NCBI GenBank assembly: GCA_964462135.1
Contig: CAYWWK010000009.1
Location: 1 to 64,000 of the forward strand
Reading direction: 5' to 3'
DNA length: 64,000 bases
Source of the DNA: MGBC163016 sp964462135
GTDB lineage: Bacteria > Actinomycetota > Coriobacteriia > Coriobacteriales > Eggerthellaceae
Both the position numbers and the translations under genes were made by a program. This document shows, in pieces, positions 15,929-24,054 of this stretch (position 1 is its first letter; every line of letters starts with the position of its first letter). Below the pieces are notes generated by a model. That model did no database searches. It was not told the origin of the DNA and saw only the letters and a program-made list of their open reading frames with translations.

Positions 15929-18705
15929 CAGCTGTTTCCCTTCTTGTGCGTCTTGTCAGGACGCCGCACATCCTTCGGTCCCTTCTTATGCTTGCTGGCG
16001 GGAAGACCATAATGATTGCGACTCTGCTGCCGGTGCTCGTGCTTCGTCGAGTTGCCGGATGCCTGCGCACCCTCTCCCGAAGCACCATCATCGGCAACCG
16101 CGGCACGTCCAGCTTCAACCGCTGCCTTCTTCTCCGCCTCGATACGCGCCACAGGCACCTGCACGATACCCGTGGCATAGGCAGCGTCGAAGGAGAAGAT
16201 GCCAATCTCGGGCCCATACTTCTTCGCCAGCTTGGCATAGCGCTTCTCGCGCGTCTTCCACATGCTGTACAGCGGCGTTGCCACCGCAATGGACGAATAG
16301 GAGCCAGCCACCAAGCCGATGACCATGGCGAAGGCGAAATCCTTCAGGGTCTCGCCACCGAAGAGCAGCATGGCAAGCACGGGAACCAGGGAGGTGAGCG
16401 TGGTGTTGATGGTGCGCACGAACACTTGGTTCATGGAGTGATTGGCCATGGTCATGAAGGTGCAGCGGATGTTCTCGGCCTTCATGTTGTCGTTGATGCG
16501 GTGGAACACCACCACGGTGTCGTAGAGTGAATAGCCCAGGATGGTGAGCAGGGCGGCGATGGTGTTCGGATTCACCTCGCGTCCGACCAAGGCGTAGATG
16601 CCCATGACCAGAATCAGGTCATGCAGAAGCGCCACAACCGCTATCACGCCCATCTTGTATTCGAAGCGTATGCCGATGTAGATGATGATGAGCACGAGCG
16701 AGACGAAGAAGGCCAGAAGCGAGGAATTGATGACGCTCGCACCCCAGTCAGGGCCGATGGTGTCAACGCCCACGTCCTGGCTTGCGATGCCCAATGCCTC
16801 TGCAACGTCATTCGCCTTGGTGTTCATGTCGGCCGCATCGGCGTTGGCCGTGCGCACCAGAAAGCCATTCTCTCCGCTGGTGACCGTGGTCTGGATGGAG
16901 ACGTCGTCTTCCCCTACCTCCTCGAAGGCCGCGCGCATCTGATCGGTGGTGACATCTCCCGTATTCGTGTAGGTGACCGACGAGCCGCCCACAAATTCGA
17001 TGCCGAAGTTGAATCCCTTGAAGCCCATCACCGCCAAGCAGGCCACCATGGCAACCGCAGCGATGGAGAGGAATATCTTGCGGATGCCCAGGAAGTTGAT
17101 GTCGCGCTTGATGAAGCGGCCGCGAATCTTCTTCGTGGCTTCTTCGGCCACCGCTTGACCCTTCGCCAGCCCCTCTCTCTCCTCGATGACCTCGAGTGAC
17201 TCCTCCGGATCCATCTGCTCAGCCGCTTCCGCCTCAGCCACCGGCACGCCTTCAGCTGCGGCCAATTCCTCATAGCCCGCAGCAGCGGCTTCGCAGTCCT
17301 TGATGCCCCAGAACCCGGGATGCTTCGCGATGGAGCGCGGAGCCAGCAGACGGATGAGCGGCGCCTTGAACAGAAGCATCATGGCAACATCGCAGAAGAT
17401 GCCCAATGACAGCGTGAGTCCGAACCCCTTGACACCAGCGCTTGCCAGGAAGAAGAGGCACAGAGCCGATACCAACGTCACGGAGTCCGCGTCAATGGAG
17501 GTGAAGATGGCATGCTTGACGCCTGATTGGCTGGCCGCACGCACGCTCTTGCCCATGCGGATCTCCTCACGGAACCGCTCAACGGTGAGGATGGATGAGT
17601 CAGCGGCCATGCCGATGGTGAGCACGATGCCAGCGATGCCCGCCAAGGACAGGCTGAACAGGCCAAAGGCGGAAAGAGCCGCAAGGATACCCAGGTAGAT
17701 GACCGCGAATACCAACATGGCGCTGGCCGTGATGATGCCAAGCCCTTTATAGAAGAACAGGAGGTACAGCATGACCAGGGCTAGGCCGATGAGCACGACG
17801 ATGAGACCGGCATAGAGCGCGTCTTGGCCAAGCGTGGGTCCCACCACCTGGCTGGTGGAGAACTCGAAGTTCACGGGCAGCGAACCACTTTCCAGTACAG
17901 CTTGGAACGCCTTGGCCTCATCGGCGGAGTAGTTGCCGGTGATGGAGACGTTGCCATCTGAGATGATGGCCTGCACGGCTGGTGCGCTTTCCACGTTGTT
18001 GTCCAGAAGGATGACGATCTGACCCTTCGTGACCACAAGATCGCGCGTGGCATCTGCGAACGCCTGGGTGGCCGTGGCATCAAGGTCAAGATTGACCGCG
18101 TAGTAGGCACTCGTCTGGCTGGCACGGTCAACCGTCACGCGGTCAAGATTGTCACCGGTGAACATGGTGGTGTAGGTGCTGGGGTCAACCTTGAGCTCCT
18201 TGCCTTCCTCAGCAGGGAACGAATAGCCGAAGTCATCCTTGATGGTGGCATTGTCGCCGTAATTGCCATTCTGGATCTCCTGCACCACCGTATCGTCAGT
18301 GAAGGAATCCAAGCGCGCGAACGCCAGCTGGCCCGTGGATCCGATGGTCTCCAACGCCTGTTCGGCATCTTCAAGACCGGGGATCTGCACGAGGATCTGA
18401 TCGGTTCCCTGCACCTGGACCGTGGCCTCCGAAGCGCCCAACGCATTGACGCGGTTCTCGATGATGGTGCGTGCCTGCTCCATGTCCTCGGTTGTCACTT
18501 CCTGGCCCTCGTCAGGGTTCGCGGAAAGCACCACCGAAAGGCCACCGCGAATGTCCAGACCTTGTGTGATCTTGTCTTGCGGAGGCGTGAACAGGATGAT
18601 GGATCCGATGATCAGAAGGGCGGAGATGACCAGAAGCCAAATGTTGCGACGCTCCTTCGTCCTGACTGGTTTCCTCTTCGGCGTCTTTGCGCGCTCTAAT
18701 GCCAT
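15928..18705 (-). CDS. secDF: Protein translocase accessory subunit SecDF (fused)
   Basis: Fused SecD-SecF of 925 residues that uses the proton gradient to pull secreted proteins through SecYEG. N-terminal helix at about 24-41, then DIRGGLSVVLSANPDEG of the SecD periplasmic domain, the P1-like region, then five more helices with GIAGIVLTIGMAADSSI. A charged linker (about 480-530) joins it to the SecF half, starting at RDINFLGIRKIFLS, with GIEFVGGSSV and ALLTILGYSLYDTVVVFHRI. Fusion is known in Bacillus and some actinobacteria. The C-terminal tail is basic and His-rich. No yajC lies between tgt and secDF, where it often sits. Confidence 0.96.
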   Translation of the reverse strand: MALERAKTPKRKPVRTKERRNIWLLVISALLIIGSIILFTPPQDKITQGLDIRGGLSVVLSANPDEGQEVTTEDMEQARTIIENRVNALGASEATVQVQGTDQILVQIPGLEDAEQALETIGSTGQLAFARLDSFTDDTVVQEIQNGNYGDNATIKDDFGYSFPAEEGKELKVDPSTYTTMFTGDNLDRVTVDRASQTSAYYAVNLDLDATATQAFADATRDLVVTKGQIVILLDNNVESAPAVQAIISDGNVSITGNYSADEAKAFQAVLESGSLPVNFEFSTSQVVGPTLGQDALYAGLIVVLIGLALVMLYLLFFYKGLGIITASAMLVFAVIYLGILAALSAFGLFSLSLAGIAGIVLTIGMAADSSILTVERFREEIRMGKSVRAASQSGVKHAIFTSIDADSVTLVSALCLFFLASAGVKGFGLTLSLGIFCDVAMMLLFKAPLIRLLAPRSIAKHPGFWGIKDCEAAAAGYEELAAAEGVPVAEAEAAEQMDPEESLEVIEEREGLAKGQAVAEEATKKIRGRFIKRDINFLGIRKIFLSIAAVAMVACLAVMGFKGFNFGIEFVGGSSVTYTNTGDVTTDQMRAAFEEVGEDDVSIQTTVTSGENGFLVRTANADAADMNTKANDVAEALGIASQDVGVDTIGPDWGASVINSSLLAFFVSLVLIIIYIGIRFEYKMGVIAVVALLHDLILVMGIYALVGREVNPNTIAALLTILGYSLYDTVVVFHRINDNMKAENIRCTFMTMANHSMNQVFVRTINTTLTSLVPVLAMLLFGGETLKDFAFAMVIGLVAGSYSSIAVATPLYSMWKTREKRYAKLAKKYGPEIGIFSFDAAYATGIVQVPVARIEAEKKAAVEAGRAAVADDGASGEGAQASGNSTKHEHRQQSRNHYGLPASKHKKGPKDVRRPDKTHKKGNS

Positions 18706-18777
18706 GGAAGCTTGCTCCTTAGATTGCTTTTACGCAGTAACTTCGATATTTTGCCACAATTCCAGCCCAAACTGACG

Positions 18778-19923
18778 CTAATAATCCTGTGCCGAGGGAG
18801 ATGCCATCCAATCTCCCAAGAACTGGTCGTATTCGCCTGCCAGGACCGCCGCCCGTGCGCGTCTCATGAGGTCCAACAGGAAGTGGAGGTTGTGGATGGA
18901 AAGCAGGATGCCGCCCAGCATCTCATCCTGCTTCACCAGATGGCGAAGGTAGGCGCGTGTGAAATTCGTGCAGGTATAGCAGGTGCATGCGTGGTCAAGC
19001 GGCGTGAAATCCCGTGCGAACCTGGCGTTGCGCATGTTCATGCGCCCCATGCTGGAAAAGGCTGTTCCCATGCGCGCCGTGCGGGTGGGAAGCACGCAGT
19101 CGAACATGTCCACGCCCTCTCCCACAGCGCGCACCAAGGTGGTGGGATTGCCCACCCCCATCAAATAGCGCGGACGGTCTTCAGGAAGCGCTCGGGCGAC
19201 ATCGCCCAGCGTCTCGAACATCACCTCATGGCTCTCTCCCACTGAATAGCCACCGATACCAAAACCGCCGAACCGCCTGCCGCCTGCCGCCAAGGACTCC
19301 TCTTCGATCTGCCGCAGTCTGCGGACGCTCTCCATCCTGAGATCAAGGTGCATGCCTCCCTGCACGATGCCGAAGAGCGTCTGGTCCGCACGCTGATGGG
19401 CAGCCAAACAGCGCTTGGCCCACACAGAGGAGTAATCCACGGCCCGGGCAACGAATTCGCGCTCAGCCGGATACGGTGCGCATTGATCAAGCTGCATGAT
19501 GATATCTGCCCCGATGAGCTCCTGGATGCGCATGTTCTCCTCAGGGGTCCAGAAGATGCGCGCGCCATCGTAGATGCTCTTGAATTCGACGCCATCATCG
19601 GTGAGCCTCACCGTGTCAGCCAGGCTGAAAACCTGGAAACCGCCTGAATCCGTGAGCATGGGGCCGGGATAGTGCATGAACTCGTGGATGCCTCCCGCCT
19701 CGGCAACAAGCTCCGCTCCTGGGCGCATGGCAAGGTGATAGGTGTTGGCAAGCACGACCTGGGCGCCCAATTGCTCAAGGCGGTCAGGGGTTATGCCCTT
19801 GACTGTGGCATGGGTGCCCACCGGCATGAACATGGGCGTATGGAAGGCTCCGTGAGCAGTCTGGTAGGTGAGTGCCCGGGCATGGCCCGACTGGGCATCC
19901 AGAGTACATTCGAACAAGGTCAT
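18778..19923 (-). CDS. tgt: tRNA-guanine transglycosylase (queuine/preQ1)
   Basis: Exchanges guanine-34 for preQ1 in tRNAs with GUN anticodons, a step of queuosine synthesis. Catalytic nucleophile region LTDSGGFQVFSL, the second Asp region MFDCVLPTRTARMGTAF, and the zinc site CTCYTCTNFTRAYLRHL are all present. ATG 19923 (MTLFECTLD) is preferred over a GTG at 19932 that would overlap the upstream HAD gene stop in a GTGA arrangement; the difference is three residues. Product 381 residues. Linked to queH and queA on the opposite strand close by. Confidence 0.95.
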   Translation of the reverse strand: MTLFECTLDAQSGHARALTYQTAHGAFHTPMFMPVGTHATVKGITPDRLEQLGAQVVLANTYHLAMRPGAELVAEAGGIHEFMHYPGPMLTDSGGFQVFSLADTVRLTDDGVEFKSIYDGARIFWTPEENMRIQELIGADIIMQLDQCAPYPAEREFVARAVDYSSVWAKRCLAAHQRADQTLFGIVQGGMHLDLRMESVRRLRQIEEESLAAGGRRFGGFGIGGYSVGESHEVMFETLGDVARALPEDRPRYLMGVGNPTTLVRAVGEGVDMFDCVLPTRTARMGTAFSSMGRMNMRNARFARDFTPLDHACTCYTCTNFTRAYLRHLVKQDEMLGGILLSIHNLHFLLDLMRRARAAVLAGEYDQFLGDWMASPSAQDY

Positions 19924-19928
19924 GGGCC

Positions 19929-20870
19929 TCACGGCTCCACGCGCAATGACGCAGCCTCGCCCGGTTCATGGTCGCTGACAACAGCCCCCACCACCGCAGC
20001 CGCCTTGCGCAAGGCCGCCTCTTGATCGATGGGTATCACGGCATTCTCCACCAAGGTCTGCTCTGTCTTCGCATGGGGAATAGGGCCGGTGGCGATGCCC
20101 TGAGCGGGACTCGCGCAGGAAGGCAGCTCTGCCACCCATGTCGCCAGTTCCGCCAAGGAGCCGTTTCGCATCTGATTGATGTCCATCGATATAGGGTTCA
20201 GCAGATGATCAGTCACCAGATACCCATCCATGCCCAAGTCTGTACAGGCGAAGTCTTCCATAGTGTTGTTCCCCACCATGAGAACCTCATTTCCCGGCAC
20301 ACCGATGGCCGCAAGCACCTCGGCGAAGTAGGTCTGCTTGGGTTTGATGGATTTCGAGTTCTCGTAGCTGGTGATCCGATCGAAGGCCTGCGGGTCAACC
20401 CCGGCCCACGCCAGGCGATGCTTTACTGCCTGCCGAGGGAACATGGGCATCGTGGCCAGCACCAGCGGGTATCCCTTCTTTCGCAATGCCTCCACGATCT
20501 GGGAACTCAGAGGATTCGGCGTGAACCCATCCCCGATATGCGCGAAATCGGTGGCGTAGAACTCATCGGCTTTCTGACGCATCCGTTCGCGCTCCCCATC
20601 AGTCAGAGGTCGGCCTTGCGCTTCTTCGAACGAGACGAAGAACGCCTCCCAGAATGCCTCTTCGTTGGTGTGGTCATCATCATGGAGCGCCATGGCATGC
20701 GTGCCGCGCTTGAGCGCCTCCATGAACGCTGCGGCATCATAGCCCTGCTGGGCCATGAATGATCCGATGCGTTTGAAATAGGCTGCCATGAACTCATCGA
20801 TGTCCATGGGAAGCAAGGTCCCATCCAAATCGAAGCAGATGGCACGATAGGCTCGCTTCGCATCAGTCAT
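19929..20870 (-). CDS. HAD-family hydrolase
   Basis: Haloacid dehalogenase-type phosphatase of 313 residues. Motif I CFDLDGTLLP (about 11-20) has both catalytic aspartates; motif III lysine is in SIKPKQTYF and motif IV is VGNNTMEDFACTDLG. The helical cap (about 25-120) and a C-terminal extension of about 75 residues rich in Ala and Glu, with no recognised domain, are further features. A GAGGAG Shine-Dalgarno lies 5 bases before the ATG. It is the promoter-proximal gene of the tgt-secDF operon and is divergent from queH. Substrate unknown. Confidence 0.85.
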   Translation of the reverse strand: MTDAKRAYRAICFDLDGTLLPMDIDEFMAAYFKRIGSFMAQQGYDAAAFMEALKRGTHAMALHDDDHTNEEAFWEAFFVSFEEAQGRPLTDGERERMRQKADEFYATDFAHIGDGFTPNPLSSQIVEALRKKGYPLVLATMPMFPRQAVKHRLAWAGVDPQAFDRITSYENSKSIKPKQTYFAEVLAAIGVPGNEVLMVGNNTMEDFACTDLGMDGYLVTDHLLNPISMDINQMRNGSLAELATWVAELPSCASPAQGIATGPIPHAKTEQTLVENAVIPIDQEAALRKAAAVVGAVVSDHEPGEAASLRVEP

Positions 20871-20904
20871 GATTCTCCTCTGTCATCGTGGTATTCGTAT
20901 GACG

Positions 20905-20921
20905 TGCTAGTATACCCTGCA
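20905..20921 (+). promoter_or_regulatory. Extended -10 promoter for a leaderless queH transcript
   Basis: TGCTAGTAT (20905-20913) is an extended -10 element located 7 bases before the queH ATG, and no Shine-Dalgarno is visible. Transcription would start at or next to the start codon, giving a leaderless mRNA, which is common in actinobacteria. The same TGCTAG.AT form occurs before leuC. Confidence 0.5.
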
Positions 20922-21715
20922 TGGATCATCCGTCTGAAACATTCCATCCCCTGCCAGCTCCACAGCGGCTGCTTCTGCATGTCTGCTGCGGCCCCTGCTC
21001 CACTGCTCCCTTGCGCACCCTGCGTGAGCGCGGCGTGGAAGTCCATCTTCATTTCGCCAATGCCAACATCGCACCTCGCTCTGAGTACGAGCATCGACGG
21101 GATACCGCCCAGGCCTACGCTGAGAGCTTGGGGCTGCCCTTTGCCGAAGGAACCTACGAACCGAAACGATGGGCAGAGGCCATGTGTGCCATCCCTGAAG
21201 ACAAGCGCGTCTCCACTGATGGCATCACGCCCCCTGAGGAGCGCTGCCGAGCATGTTATCGGCTCAGGTTCGAGGAAGCGGCAGCCTTCGCGGCGTCCCA
21301 CGGCTTCGACGCCCTGGGCACGACGCTTTCAGTGAGCCCCTACCAGTACACGCACATCATTCAGGAGGAACTGGAGCGGGCATGCGCCGAGGCGGGCATC
21401 GTCCCCTTCTTCGAGGATTACTCTCCCCTCTACCCCGAGACCATCACCGCTTCCAAGGAAGCGGGGCTCTACCGACAGGATTACTGCGGCTGTCTCCCCT
21501 CGAAGGGGGAAGCGGATGCTGGTCGTGCCCAGCGGGCAGAAGAGCGACAGGCCCGAAAAGCCCGGCGGGCACACGCTCGAAAGGCGGAGGAGGCTGCATC
21601 CGCCCAACGCCGCCAAGAGCGCGCCGCTTGGGAGGCCAAGAAGGCTCACAGGCGCGCCATACTGAAGGCGCTGCGCACGCAGTCATCGGAAAGCGGGATC
21701 ACCCATGGAAGATAG
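20921..21715 (+). CDS. queH: Epoxyqueuosine reductase QueH
   Basis: Reduces epoxyqueuosine to queuosine in tRNA, the last step of the pathway, as a non-orthologous replacement of QueG. The DUF208/QueH cysteine motif LLLHVCCGPCSTAPL is at residues 17-31; further conserved parts are FANANIAPRSEYEHR, ERCRACYRLRFEEAA, TTLSVSPYQ and LYRQDYCGCLPS. The last 80 residues are an Arg/Ala/Glu-rich helical tail (RQARKARRAHARKAEEAA), longer than in most QueH proteins. It overlaps the next small ORF by 11 bases. Product 264 residues. Confidence 0.93.
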   Translation: MDHPSETFHPLPAPQRLLLHVCCGPCSTAPLRTLRERGVEVHLHFANANIAPRSEYEHRRDTAQAYAESLGLPFAEGTYEPKRWAEAMCAIPEDKRVSTDGITPPEERCRACYRLRFEEAAAFAASHGFDALGTTLSVSPYQYTHIIQEELERACAEAGIVPFFEDYSPLYPETITASKEAGLYRQDYCGCLPSKGEADAGRAQRAEERQARKARRAHARKAEEAASAQRRQERAAWEAKKAHRRAILKALRTQSSESGITHGR

Positions 21716-21899
21716 CCAGCTTGAGCGTTTCAGGAATATGCTTGATGATATGGTTGCCGAATATGATCGCACGGTCACCCAGCTTGACAGCCTCCGCGCA
21801 GCTGGAAAAATCAAGACGGCCACTTTCCAGCAGTTGACCGCGAACAAGGTGATGCTCCAATCAATGCTGGATCGCTATCGGAGATATGGCTTGCTATGA
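21705..21899 (+). CDS. Small conserved-looking protein between queH and queA
   Basis: 64-residue, largely helical protein (MEDSQLERFRNMLDDMVAEY then an Ala/Lys/Gln-rich helix and LDRYRRYGLL). It overlaps queH by 11 bases upstream and queA by 4 bases downstream (ATGA), so it is embedded in a translationally coupled operon, which supports its being a real gene. I recognise no domain. The two amphipathic helices would suit a small dimeric or scaffold protein; that is inference only. Confidence 0.7.
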   Translation: MEDSQLERFRNMLDDMVAEYDRTVTQLDSLRAAGKIKTATFQQLTANKVMLQSMLDRYRRYGLL

Positions 21900-22990
21900 A
21901 GACCGCTGATTTCGATTACGACCTTCCTCCAGAGCTGATCGCCCAGACGCCCCACGTGCCGCGCGACGAATGCCGCCTGCTCGTGCTCAAGCGGGCAACG
22001 GGCACGCTGCAAGACTGCATTTTCCGAGATGTGCTGGATTACCTGCAACCGGAAGATCTTCTGGTTGCCAATGAGACCCGCGTGCTTCCCGCCCGCCTCA
22101 TCGGCCAGAAGCGTGGCAGCGGGGGCGCAGCCGAGGTGTTCCTCCTTCGCGAAGCCCAAGGGCCCGAGGCGCGAACGAACAAGGTCGCCTTCTGGGAGGC
22201 GCTCGTGCGCCCCGGCAAGCGTCTGAAGCCTGGCAACGGTGCCATCGTTGACTTCTTAGATGCCGAAGGACGTGTCGTGCTGTCAGCCGAAGTGGTTGAC
22301 TGGACGCCAAACGCCCAGAAGGGTGAGCGCGTGGTGCGCATCTCCACCCAGCTTTCCTCCCTTGATGAAGCCCTCCATGCAGCTGGCAAAACCCCGCTGC
22401 CTCCCTACATCAAGGGCTATGCGGGAGATGAGGAACTCTATCAGACCGTCTACGCCCGCCGCGAATCCTCAGCCGCCGCTCCCACGGCAGGACTTCATTT
22501 CACCCCTGAGCTCATCGAAGCCTGCAAGGCGAAGGGCGTTGGCTGGGCAACCGTGGAGCTCGAAGTGGGATTGGACACGTTCCGTATCGTGGATGAGGAA
22601 GACGCCGAAAGCCACACCATGCACACCGAACGCTATACCGTGCCTCAGGCCACGGTGGATGCCATCAGGCAGACGAAGGAATCGGGTGGTCGGGTGGTGG
22701 CGGTGGGCACCACCAGCGTGCGATCCCTGGAAAGCGCCTGTCGGGATGCGGACAGCCAGTTCGTAGGCCTTGAATCCAAAGGTCGCGCGTCCACCAGCCT
22801 CTTCCTCTTGCCGGGAAGCAGCTTCCATGTGGTGGATGCTCTCATCACGAACTTCCACGTGCCCCGCTCCACGCTCATGATGCTGGTGTCAGCCTTCGCC
22901 AGCCGTGATCAGATCATGGCTGCCTATGCCCATGCGATAGCCGAACGCTACCGCATGCTCTCCTTTGGCGACGCCATGCTGATCCTGTAA
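21896..22990 (+). CDS. queA: S-adenosylmethionine:tRNA ribosyltransferase-isomerase
   Basis: Transfers and isomerises the ribosyl group of SAM onto preQ1-tRNA to give epoxyqueuosine-tRNA, the step between Tgt and QueH. Seen: FDYDLPPELIAQTPHVPRDECRLLVL at the N-terminus, LVANETRVLPARL, ESSAAAPTAGLHFTPEL, VGLDTFRIV and STLMMLVSAFASRD. Length 364 residues is normal. Start overlaps the preceding small ORF by 4 bases. With tgt and queH in the same 4 kb, the late part of queuosine synthesis is complete here; preQ1 synthesis genes are not in the window. Confidence 0.96.
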   Translation: MKTADFDYDLPPELIAQTPHVPRDECRLLVLKRATGTLQDCIFRDVLDYLQPEDLLVANETRVLPARLIGQKRGSGGAAEVFLLREAQGPEARTNKVAFWEALVRPGKRLKPGNGAIVDFLDAEGRVVLSAEVVDWTPNAQKGERVVRISTQLSSLDEALHAAGKTPLPPYIKGYAGDEELYQTVYARRESSAAAPTAGLHFTPELIEACKAKGVGWATVELEVGLDTFRIVDEEDAESHTMHTERYTVPQATVDAIRQTKESGGRVVAVGTTSVRSLESACRDADSQFVGLESKGRASTSLFLLPGSSFHVVDALITNFHVPRSTLMMLVSAFASRDQIMAAYAHAIAERYRMLSFGDAMLIL

Positions 22991-23010
22991 ATGACAATGA
23001 ATCCTTGGAT

Positions 23011-23047
23011 AAAAAAAAGACCCTTGCGAAGCAAGGGTCTTTTGGAA
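23011..23047. terminator. Bidirectional terminator between queA and cspA
   Basis: Perfect 13-bp stem AAAAGACCCTTGC (23015-23027) / GCAAGGGTCTTTT (23031-23043) with a GAA loop. T-rich flanks are present on both strands (eight A residues on the left), so it can stop both the queH-queA transcript and the convergent cspA transcript. Confidence 0.9.
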
Positions 23048-23060
23048 TCGTGTTTTTGCT

Positions 23061-23264
23061 TTACAGCTTGCAGACGTTGCTAGCCTGCAGCTTGCCGTTC
23101 TGACCGGTGGTCACATCGAAGGAAACCGCTGCCCCTTCGTCCAGAGTCTTGAAGCCGTCCATCTGGATCTCCGAGAAATGAACGAACAGATCCTCGCCAT
23201 CAGGCTGAGAGATGAATCCGTAGCCCTTCTCGGGGTTGAACCACTTAACAGTACCTTCCGCCAT
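23061..23264 (-). CDS. cspA: Cold-shock domain protein
   Basis: Single cold-shock domain of 67 residues that binds single-stranded RNA/DNA and acts as an RNA chaperone. RNP1 (KGYGFIS, about residues 13-19) and RNP2 (LFVHFSEI, about 26-33) are intact, and VKWFNPEKGYGFI is the typical start. An AAGAGGA Shine-Dalgarno precedes the ATG. Upstream lies a leader of about 100 bases with a hairpin. The convergent queA operon shares its terminator. Confidence 0.95.
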   Translation of the reverse strand: MAEGTVKWFNPEKGYGFISQPDGEDLFVHFSEIQMDGFKTLDEGAAVSFDVTTGQNGKLQASNVCKL

Positions 23265-23341
23265 GCTAAATCCTCTTTCCTAAAGTCATGCTTTCGCAAG
23301 ACCTTACAACCGACGCTCAAGCTGTCACCTTCGCAGTTTGA

Positions 23342-23377
23342 GCATGCCCCCTTGTATGGAGCATGCATCACTATACG
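23342..23377 (-). promoter_or_regulatory. cspA promoter -10 and adjacent hairpin/palindrome
   Basis: On the minus strand a -10-like TATAGT (23375-23370) lies about 105 bases upstream of the cspA ATG; no good -35 was seen. Directly after it, GCATGCTCC pairs with GGGGCATGC (9 bp, 7-base loop; 23342-23366). It may be a 5'-UTR hairpin, as in other cold-shock mRNAs, or an operator, depending on the true start point. Confidence 0.4.
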
Positions 23378-23509
23378 CTAAATGAAACCTGTTTTGTGAG
23401 AGGATTTTGAAGCACTTTGATTTTCCTTGAACTCGTTGCCAAACTGACAACTTCCATCAAACGCCTCCCTGTATGCATTTTGGAAGGACCCGTCCTGATA
23501 CACCTGTCA

Positions 23510-23575
23510 TGTATAAAACGAAGGGTGGAGCGAAGGCTGCGTGGCTTCTGAGCGGAGCCCCCTTCTCTTTATACA
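23510..23575 (-). terminator. Long imperfect inverted repeat downstream of the 145-residue ORF
   Basis: TGTATAAA-N3-AAGGG (from 23510) is mirrored by CCCTT-N3-TTTATACA (to 23575), giving a long stem interrupted by a 3-base internal loop. Read on the minus strand it is followed by TTTTATACAT, consistent with termination of the upstream gene. The remainder of the 340-base gap (23265-23604) holds only the cspA leader. Confidence 0.5.
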
Positions 23576-23604
23576 TTCAAGGTATATTCTGAAGAGGCCT
23601 TGCT

Positions 23605-24042
23605 CTACCTCTCTGAAGGCTCATCTGGAAGATAGGCCGCCATGGTTTCCAAGATCTGAGGCATCATGGTTTCAGGGCCACCCTGCATGTCAGAGATGTC
23701 ATGTCCATAGGCGGACGCGATCGCACATGCCTGACTGCGACGAAGAGCGGCGATTTCATCGTTTCCCGCTTCGGCCTGATAGGCTGAAGCCAGCAGAATG
23801 GAACGAGCGACGTATTCTGAGACCTCAGGATCGGTTCCCATGACCTGCATGATCTGGGCAATGGAGTCAGGTGTGAGTGCGAGGAAGGACTCGCCATCTA
23901 TGGCTACCGCCTCGCCTATCGCCTGTTCGAGAAATCGCGCCGCTTCCTGAGGGTCCTTCTTGCCGGAATCACGGGTGGCAGTGCGCACGACCGCAGCTGC
24001 CAAATCCATCAGCATCTTGACGATATAGTCTTGATGAAGCAT
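23605..24042 (-). CDS. Conserved hypothetical helical protein (possibly DUF6483)
   Basis: 145-residue, acidic, mostly helical protein beginning MLHQDYIVKMLMDLAAAVVR. The DYIxKML-type start followed by a long Ala-rich amphipathic helix resembles small Gram-positive proteins annotated as DUF6483, but I cannot confirm that by eye. No signal peptide or membrane helix. It starts 12 bases downstream of the aspS stop and is likely cotranscribed with aspS, then ended by the inverted repeat at 23510-23575. Confidence 0.65.
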   Translation of the reverse strand: MLHQDYIVKMLMDLAAAVVRTATRDSGKKDPQEAARFLEQAIGEAVAIDGESFLALTPDSIAQIMQVMGTDPEVSEYVARSILLASAYQAEAGNDEIAALRRSQACAIASAYGHDISDMQGGPETMMPQILETMAAYLPDEPSER

Positions 24043-24054
24043 GACATCCCTCGC

